A stretch of DNA of 64,000 bases, taken from UBA7672 sp044224605. GTDB taxonomy: Bacteria; Pseudomonadota; Alphaproteobacteria; Caulobacterales; Hyphomonadaceae. The stretch lies in the NCBI GenBank assembly GCA_044224605.1, contig JBGAKC010000017.1, positions 30,479 through 94,478 of the forward strand, read 5' to 3'. Within the stretch, counting starts at the first letter, position 1, and each line of letters starts with the position of its first letter. This document shows, piece by piece, positions 59,845-64,000 of the stretch. A program made the position numbers and the translations under genes. Under the pieces are notes generated by a model, which ran no database searches, was not told the origin of the DNA, and saw nothing but the letters and a program-made list of their open reading frames with translations.

Positions 59845-59867
59845 CGGCGGCCCGAGGGGGGCCGCCG
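59845..59867 (-). other. 9-bp GC hairpin downstream of the His-rich gene
   Basis: cggcggccc and gggccgccg form a perfect 9-bp stem with a 5-nt loop, 32 bp after the stop of the His-rich small gene. No T-run follows on the minus strand, so it is a weak terminator candidate or a stabilising 3' structure. Confidence 0.4.
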
Positions 59868-59898
59868 ACGCAAGCCTCATTTATGACGCCCGTGGATC

Positions 59899-60120
59899 TC
59901 AGTGGTGGCGATGGCGCCGCCCGTCGAAATGCCAGACATGGTGGTTGTGATGATCATCACCACCGCGCCAGACAAGTTCGTCGGACGGAGCGACGGATGT
60001 GATCGGCTCCTGCGGATCGGGTGTCTGCGGACCCCATCCCCTGAACCCGTGTGGAAATCCTTCAGTCCAGCTGGCCGCGTGCGGGGTCACACCGCCGGAA
60101 GGTTGAGTCTTGTCTGCCAT
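59899..60120 (-). CDS. small histidine-rich protein
   Basis: The 73-residue protein starts MADKTQPSGGVTPHAASWTE and ends with a His/Arg-rich tail (GGDDHHNHHVWHFDGRRHRH). A strong Shine-Dalgarno (aaaggag) lies 8 bases before the ATG, supporting a real gene. The His cluster suggests metal binding or storage (inference). The upstream leader has a hairpin that touches the ribosome site. No homologue is recognised. Confidence 0.6.
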   Translation of the reverse strand: MADKTQPSGGVTPHAASWTEGFPHGFRGWGPQTPDPQEPITSVAPSDELVWRGGDDHHNHHVWHFDGRRHRHH

Positions 60121-60131
60121 GTGTGGACTCC

Positions 60132-60147
60132 TTTGCCGTCAGGCAAA
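60132..60147 (-). promoter_or_regulatory. hairpin abutting the ribosome-binding site of the His-rich gene
   Basis: On the minus strand TTTGCC-TGAC-GGCAAA forms a 6-bp stem with a 4-nt loop. Its right arm shares the AAA that opens the aaaggag Shine-Dalgarno. It could modulate translation or mark an operator. Confidence 0.35.
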
Positions 60148-60278
60148 TCGCCGCCCCTGCGGTTCGCCGCGGACGGTCTGGCTAAATCAACGCGCGAACC
60201 GCCCGTTGGTTACAGGTTGGAATACATCTTCATGTTGCAAGAGGCGCACGGCCAATCCCATCGCCGTCTTTGCAGTAG

Positions 60279-60515
60279 CTGTGGAACGAGCGCGTTGAAG
60301 CTGGCGGGGCGATGGATAAGACGCTGCATGACTTGGGCGGCCCGTTCGCGACATGCCTCATGCGAGCCGGACTCGAAGACCGCGAGATTGATGAGACGCC
60401 AGGCCGGGAAACCGGCAGGTCGGCACGCATTCGGCGCAAATACATCAACCGCCTCGCTGTCCTGATCCGCGCCATTGAACGCATCCGGAGCCGAACGAAG
60501 CAGGCTGTCACCTAA
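60279..60515 (+). pseudogene. tyrosine recombinase (integrase) C-terminal remnant
   Basis: The open part reads LWNERVEAGGAMDKTLHDLG and continues GPFATCLMRAGLEDREI, then GRSARIRRKYINR and AVLIRAIERIRSR. This matches the C-terminal catalytic part of phage-type tyrosine recombinases (HDLRGT-ATRLxxAG-xxxEI). The catalytic Arg of the HDLRGT motif is Gly here, the GH-type motif is lost, and an in-frame stop lies at 60276. It ends 26 bp before the 3' end of a tRNA-Arg gene, the usual attachment position. It is a decayed island or prophage integrase. Confidence 0.72.
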
Positions 60516-60541
60516 GTGTCCGGGTCGGAGGGGAAAAACGC

Positions 60542-60618
60542 TGGCGACCCCGGCAGGACTTGAACCTGCAACCGCCCGCTTAGAAGGCGGGTGCTCTATC
60601 CAGTTGAGCTACGGGGTC
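60542..60618 (-). tRNA. tRNA-Arg (anticodon TCT)
   Basis: Read on the minus strand, the acceptor arm gaccccg pairs with cggggtc, with discriminator G and an encoded CCA (60542-60544). The D arm tagctcaactggatagagca, an anticodon stem cccgc/gcggg with loop cttctaa (anticodon TCT), and the T arm gcaggttcaagtcctgc are all intact. The 3' end faces the integrase remnant. Confidence 0.95.
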
Positions 60619-60744
60619 TTCAAGAGGCCAAGGGTTTAGGCGGCTTGGGCGGCGAGCGCCAGATGATCTGCACGGGTTGCCGCTGAAAGCCGTTGGCGCG
60701 GGCGCGACCGGGCGATACTTTCTCGGTTCGCGTGGGAGGCGGGC

Positions 60745-61980
60745 ATGAGCGGCTTTTCGATCCGGATGGGTATTGCGGGCGCCGTCATGGCGGTTTGCGG
60801 GCTGACCGCGCCGTCCGCGCTCGCGCAGACCCTCGATGAGCAGTGGGAATACTGCGAGAACATCGATGGGGACTATGCGCCGGACCTGCAGATCGGCGGC
60901 TGCACGGGGGTCATCCAGTCCGGCAAGGAAACCGGCGAGAACATTGCCATCGCGTTCTTCAACCGCGCCAATGCCTACATGGACCGGGGCGACTACCAGC
61001 GCGCTGCGGACGACTACACCCAGACCATCAAGTTCGACGCCAAGGACGCCGGCGCCTATCTCAGCCGCGCCATCGCCTATGACGAGCTGAAGCAGTGGGA
61101 CAAGGCGCTGCGCGACATCGCCGAATCGCTCCGCCTCAGCCCGAACCAGCCCAAGGCCTACAACCGCCGCGGCAACATCTACGCCGACATGGGCAAGCAG
61201 GACCTGGCCTTCGCAGATTTCAACAGCGCCATCGGCCTCGATGCCTCCTACGGCCTCGCCTACTACAACCGCGCCCTCATCAACGAGGACAAGGACCGGA
61301 TAAGCGACGCCATCAGCGACTACAGCAACGCCGTCCGCTACGACCAGACGCTCTCCAGCGCCTGGAATAATCGCGGGCTGCTCTACCAGGACCAGGGCAA
61401 GTACAATCTGGCGCTGACAGACTTCGACAGCGCGATCCGCCAGGAGCCGACGGCCGGTGATTTCTATTTCAACCGCGCCATCACGCTCCGCTCGCTTGGC
61501 CAGGACGACCGCGCCATCTCGGACTTCAGCGAGACCATCCGCCTCAACCCGGACGATGCCGAGGCTTTCAACATGCGGGCGAACGCCTATCTCGACACGT
61601 CCAACCCATCGGCGGCCCTGGTCGATCTCAACGCCGCGATCAGCATCGACAACACTGTTGGCACATTCTTCTACAATCGCGGCGTCGCGTATGAAGACCT
61701 CGAGCGCCCCAACGACGCGATAAAGGACTACACTGAGGCGCTGCGCCTCAACCCGCGGGACGCCAGCGCCCTCAACAACCGCGCTGGCATCTATGGCGAC
61801 CGCAACCAGCACGACCTCGCCATTGTCGACTACACGGCGGCCATCGCGATCGAGCCAAACGCAGCCGACCTCTATCGCAACCGCGCGATCTCGCAGCGGA
61901 AGCTGGGCAACACCGCCGCCGCCAAGGCCGATGACGCCAAGGCCGACAGCCTTGAGATGGCAAACGCGAACAAGACCTAG
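60745..61980 (+). CDS. exported TPR-repeat protein
   Basis: The 411-residue protein has a signal peptide (about 27 residues, ending PSALAQ) and ten consecutive 34-residue TPR units from about residue 68 to the end (for example GAYLSRAIAYDELKQWDKAL, AFFNRANAYMDRGDYQRAAD, ALNNRAGIYGDRNQHDLAIV). It is a periplasmic protein-interaction scaffold by inference. The partner is unknown. It stands alone between tRNA-Arg and the complex I gene. Confidence 0.85.
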   Translation: MSGFSIRMGIAGAVMAVCGLTAPSALAQTLDEQWEYCENIDGDYAPDLQIGGCTGVIQSGKETGENIAIAFFNRANAYMDRGDYQRAADDYTQTIKFDAKDAGAYLSRAIAYDELKQWDKALRDIAESLRLSPNQPKAYNRRGNIYADMGKQDLAFADFNSAIGLDASYGLAYYNRALINEDKDRISDAISDYSNAVRYDQTLSSAWNNRGLLYQDQGKYNLALTDFDSAIRQEPTAGDFYFNRAITLRSLGQDDRAISDFSETIRLNPDDAEAFNMRANAYLDTSNPSAALVDLNAAISIDNTVGTFFYNRGVAYEDLERPNDAIKDYTEALRLNPRDASALNNRAGIYGDRNQHDLAIVDYTAAIAIEPNAADLYRNRAISQRKLGNTAAAKADDAKADSLEMANANKT

Positions 61981-61984
61981 GCGA

Positions 61985-62290
61985 TCAGTGCGTCCAGGGT
62001 CTCTTGCGCACCGCTGCGAAGTTGTCCGCATAAGCCTTGATGACGCGCTTCGCTTCGCGCGGCTCGGTTACCTGGAAGGGAATGCCATTGCGCTTGGCGA
62101 ACTCGATCGCCTCCTCGCGCGTCTCGAACGTCATCCGCACCTGCGTGTTGGTATCGGCGTTCGAGATCCAGCCCATCAGCGGGTCCACCGTGCGCGGCGT
62201 CTCGCTGTCGAATTCCAGCAGCCATTCCTGCGACTTGGCCGTGCCGGACTGCATGGCGTTGCGGGCGGGGCGATAGATCTTCGCGAGCAT
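61985..62290 (-). CDS. NDUFS4-like complex I accessory subunit (ETC complex I family)
   Basis: The start at 62290 gives 101 residues: LAKIYRPARNAMQSGTAKSQ, EWLLEFDSETPRTVDPLMGW, then TQVRMTFETREEAIEFAKRN. This is the PF04800-type domain of the mitochondrial 18-kDa subunit, found in alphaproteobacteria as an accessory NADH dehydrogenase subunit. An aaggagtcg ribosome site precedes the ATG. Convergent with the TPR gene, 4 bp apart. Confidence 0.92.
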   Translation of the reverse strand: MLAKIYRPARNAMQSGTAKSQEWLLEFDSETPRTVDPLMGWISNADTNTQVRMTFETREEAIEFAKRNGIPFQVTEPREAKRVIKAYADNFAAVRKRPWTH

Positions 62291-62334
62291 GGGCGACTCC
62301 TTGGTCGGTGATCTGCCCGGAAAAGGGTGAAAAT

Positions 62335-63024
62335 TCAACTGCGCAGGCGGTCGCGGGCTTCCATCGCAATAAGCCCCGGCAAACCGGGCAATTCCCCCGC
62401 AGTGAACGCAGCGACGGGCGGATGCTTCGCCGTCGCCACCAGCACATCGAAATCCTCCCCGCCATGCATGCCCTCGCCAAGGAACAGCCCGATCGCGGAC
62501 CATGCCGGCTCGATACTCCCCACCACCTCCGCAGCGAACGGCGCCTCTTCCAGGAACCCGACCTCTATCCGCCCGTAGCGCCCCTGCATCAGTCCCGCCA
62601 GCTGCCGCGCACAAACCGCCGACCGCCCCGTCTGCTTCGAGCCATGCGCCACCAGCACCACGCGCGGGTCGACCGCGTGGCTGATCGTTCGCAGCGCCAG
62701 ATTGTCCATCAGGAACGGCGCAAACGACCGCCACAACGCCATCGGCGGCGCCAGGAGATGGTTCGCCCCCGTCAGCGCCGGCTTCAGCCGCTTCTCGAAG
62801 AAGAACCCATCCGAAAACAGCAGCGGCAGACATAGCACCGGCCGCGCGCCACACGCCGCCACCGCCTTCTCCACCACGCCTTCGACATTGACGAGAACCG
62901 AGCCGACATCCGCTTCGGGAACCATCCCTCCCACCGCCTCGACGATCCCCGCCAGCCGCGCATTATTCGCAGCCCCGCCGCGCTCGCCATGCGCCGCCAG
63001 CAGGATCACGGGGCGGTCAGTCAT
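62335..63024 (-). CDS. CbiX/sirohydrochlorin chelatase-family protein
   Basis: The 229-residue protein has two CbiX-like halves. The first starts VILLAAHGERGGAANNARLA (His near residue 12), the second VVLVAHGSKQTGRSAVCARQ with a further His, followed by GRIEVGFLEEAPF and an IGLFLGEGMHGGEDFDVL segment. The family inserts Fe or Co into sirohydrochlorin. The tandem form and substituted motifs make substrate assignment uncertain. It is upstream of the NDUFS4-like gene, 44 bp apart. Confidence 0.75.
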   Translation of the reverse strand: MTDRPVILLAAHGERGGAANNARLAGIVEAVGGMVPEADVGSVLVNVEGVVEKAVAACGARPVLCLPLLFSDGFFFEKRLKPALTGANHLLAPPMALWRSFAPFLMDNLALRTISHAVDPRVVLVAHGSKQTGRSAVCARQLAGLMQGRYGRIEVGFLEEAPFAAEVVGSIEPAWSAIGLFLGEGMHGGEDFDVLVATAKHPPVAAFTAGELPGLPGLIAMEARDRLRS

Positions 63025-63045
63025 CTACGCTACCGGCTGAAGAAA

Positions 63046-63122
63046 TGGTCGGAGTGGCTGGATTCGAACCAACGACCCTCTGCTCCCAAAGCAGATGCGC
63101 TACCAGACTGCGCCACACTCCG
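63046..63122 (-). tRNA. tRNA-Pro (anticodon TGG)
   Basis: On the minus strand the acceptor arm cggagtg pairs with cactccg, with discriminator A and encoded CCA (63046-63048). The D arm, the anticodon stem tctgc/gcaga with loop tttggga (anticodon TGG), and the T arm ggttcgaatcc are intact. Confidence 0.95.
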
Positions 63123-63189
63123 AACTGGCGCGGCTTATACCCGAAACATGGCGGAACGGAAGCGAGCGAAAATCCCCGCTTCCAGCTGC

Positions 63190-63218
63190 TTGACGAAAGG
63201 GCTTTCCGCTTCTATTTA
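63190..63218 (+). promoter_or_regulatory. promoter of the arsR-AHSA1 pair
   Basis: TTGACG (63190-63195), a 17-bp spacer and TATTTA (63213-63218) form a good sigma70-type promoter. Transcription would start near 63225, directly before the candidate operator and about 23 nt before the ArsR start. Confidence 0.5.
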
Positions 63219-63227
63219 GCAATTATG

Positions 63228-63247
63228 TTAATTAACTGGTTCATTAA
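63228..63247. promoter_or_regulatory. inverted-repeat operator for the ArsR regulator
   Basis: ttaattaac-tg-gttcattaa is a 9-bp inverted repeat with one mismatch. It lies at the predicted transcription start and touches the ATG, in AT-rich DNA unlike its surroundings. Autorepression by the ArsR protein is inferred. Confidence 0.55.
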
Positions 63248-63601
63248 ATGATGCAGGCGACCGACACCCTCTCGCTCACGCTCTCGGCCCTCGCCGATCC
63301 CACGCGTCGCGCGATCCTCGCGCGGCTCAGCCAGGGCGACGCCACCGTCAACGAACTGGCCGAACCGTTCGACATCTCCCTCCCCGCCATCTCGCGCCAC
63401 CTGAAGGTGCTGGAGGGCGCCGGCCTCATCACGCGCGGTCGCGAGGCTCAGTGGCGTCCCTGCCGTCTCGAAGCCGCCCCGCTGAAGCAGGTCGACGTTT
63501 GGCTCGAGCGCTACCGGAAGTTCTGGGAAGGCTCCTTCGACCGGATGGATGTCTACCTGAAGCAGATCCAGAAGGCCCAGCCGAAAGGAAAGAAACAGTG
63601 A
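63248..63601 (+). CDS. ArsR-family transcriptional regulator
   Basis: The 117-residue protein has the ArsR winged helix (ALADPTRRAILARLSQGDAT, VNELAEPFDISLPAISRHLK, VLEGAGLITRGREAQWRPCR) and no obvious metal-binding Cys pair. It is of the group coupled to AHSA1/SRPBCC proteins. The start could be either ATG of the ATGATG pair. No Shine-Dalgarno is visible because the operator occupies the leader. The stop overlaps the next start (GTGA). Confidence 0.92.
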   Translation: MMQATDTLSLTLSALADPTRRAILARLSQGDATVNELAEPFDISLPAISRHLKVLEGAGLITRGREAQWRPCRLEAAPLKQVDVWLERYRKFWEGSFDRMDVYLKQIQKAQPKGKKQ

Positions 63602-64000
63602 CCACGAGCGCACAGAAAATGCGCGACGACGAACTCTTCATCGAGCGCGAATTCGACGCGCCCGTCGAACTCGTCTTCCGTATCTGGGAGGAGCGCGATC
63701 ACGCGATCCGCTGGTGGGGGCCGGAGAAGTTCACAACCACCGAGCTCGAGATGGATTTCCGTCCCGGCGGCAAGTGGAACGCCACCATGGTCTCCAAGCA
63801 ATGGAAGATCAGCAAGATGGGGGGCGAATACCGGGAGATCGTGAGGAACAAGAAGATCGTCTTCACTTTCGCCTGGACCCACGAGTCAGGTCCCGCGATG
63901 GACACCATCGTCACCGTCACGTTCACCGAGAGGAACGGCAAGACGCTCCAGACCTTCCACCAGACGCCATTCTCGAACGTGAAGGATCGCGACGATCATA
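63598..64000 (+). CDS. AHSA1/SRPBCC-family protein, 3' truncated by window edge
   Basis: From the GTG start overlapping the arsR stop, the visible 134 residues read DDELFIEREFDAPVELVFRI, WEERDHAIRWWGPEKFTTTE, then MDFRPGGKWNATMVS and GGEYREIVRNKKIVFTFAW. This is the AHSA1 (activator of Hsp90 ATPase homologue 1-like) START-type fold. A coupled arsR gene is a recurring arrangement; the ligand is unknown. The C terminus lies outside the window. Confidence 0.9.
   Translation, partial: MTTSAQKMRDDELFIEREFDAPVELVFRIWEERDHAIRWWGPEKFTTTELEMDFRPGGKWNATMVSKQWKISKMGGEYREIVRNKKIVFTFAWTHESGPAMDTIVTVTFTERNGKTLQTFHQTPFSNVKDRDDH

Noticed and set aside
63046..63122. tRNA-Pro considered as a second integration site
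   Set aside because: No integrase fragment, direct repeat or foreign composition is seen beside it.

Overview
This window is high-GC chromosomal DNA with strongly GC-ending codons, from a dimorphic-type alphaproteobacterium. The best fit is Hyphomonadaceae/Caulobacterales. The evidence is the gene orders surA-pdxA-ksgA, fabD-fabG-acpP-fabF-mltG-yicC-gmk and pyrB-pyrC'-plsY-dprA-topA-rnr, a PodJ-type polarity protein starting with the characteristic WSVKGIDPKAR block, and an NDUFS4-like complex I accessory subunit. The taxon is inferred from synteny and motifs only. Most of the window is ordinary core genome, densely packed with many ATGA or abutting stop/start junctions.

Layout. 1-2858: outer-membrane chaperone surA (5' truncated), pdxA, ksgA. 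2855-9690 (minus strand): fatty-acid synthesis run fabD-fabG-acpP-fabF, then mltG, yicC and gmk, with a small membrane protein at the far end. 9836-11395: rpsF-rpsR-rplI with promoter and terminator. 11450-14184: a complete C5-cytosine methyltransferase and a complete Vsr mismatch endonuclease, separated by a lysine-rich small protein and two tandem paralogous membrane proteins. 14237-21127: a Pro/Glu-rich protein, a lipoprotein, a GST-like protein, an OmpA lipoprotein, an SRPBCC protein and an S9 peptidase. 21147-27240 (minus): a beta-oxidation cluster (hydratase/dehydrogenase fusion, small membrane protein, thiolase, acyl-CoA dehydrogenase) with a MerR regulator that probably starts at TTG. 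27473-30979: podJ. 31066-37134: NnrU/MddA-like methyltransferase, TauE exporter with TIGR02186 partner, thioesterase, and gatC-GNAT-gatA. 37227-46986: ruvX, pyrB, a metal-site-deficient dihydroorotase, plsY, a broken dprA, topA, rnr. 47107-52833: NUDIX hydrolase, DUF2269 and SDR-DoxX pair, rpmG, and a large PQQ dehydrogenase. 52921-57846: the prkA-yeaH-spoVR stress operon with its terminator. 57847-60618: a sparse, compositionally mixed stretch with a secreted protein, a hemerythrin, a His-rich small protein and a decayed tyrosine recombinase beside tRNA-Arg(TCT). 60745-64000: TPR protein, NDUFS4-like subunit, CbiX, tRNA-Pro(TGG), and an ArsR/AHSA1 pair with a recognisable promoter and operator.

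No CRISPR array, intact insertion sequence, prophage or obvious new multi-gene defence system was found. The observations most worth following are: dprA carrying three independent lesions inside an otherwise intact operon; the dcm/vsr pair split by a tandem family of unknown membrane proteins; the recombinase relic at tRNA-Arg; an acetyltransferase gene wedged without spacing between gatC and gatA; and several ribosomal or DNA-binding proteins with unusual low-complexity tails.
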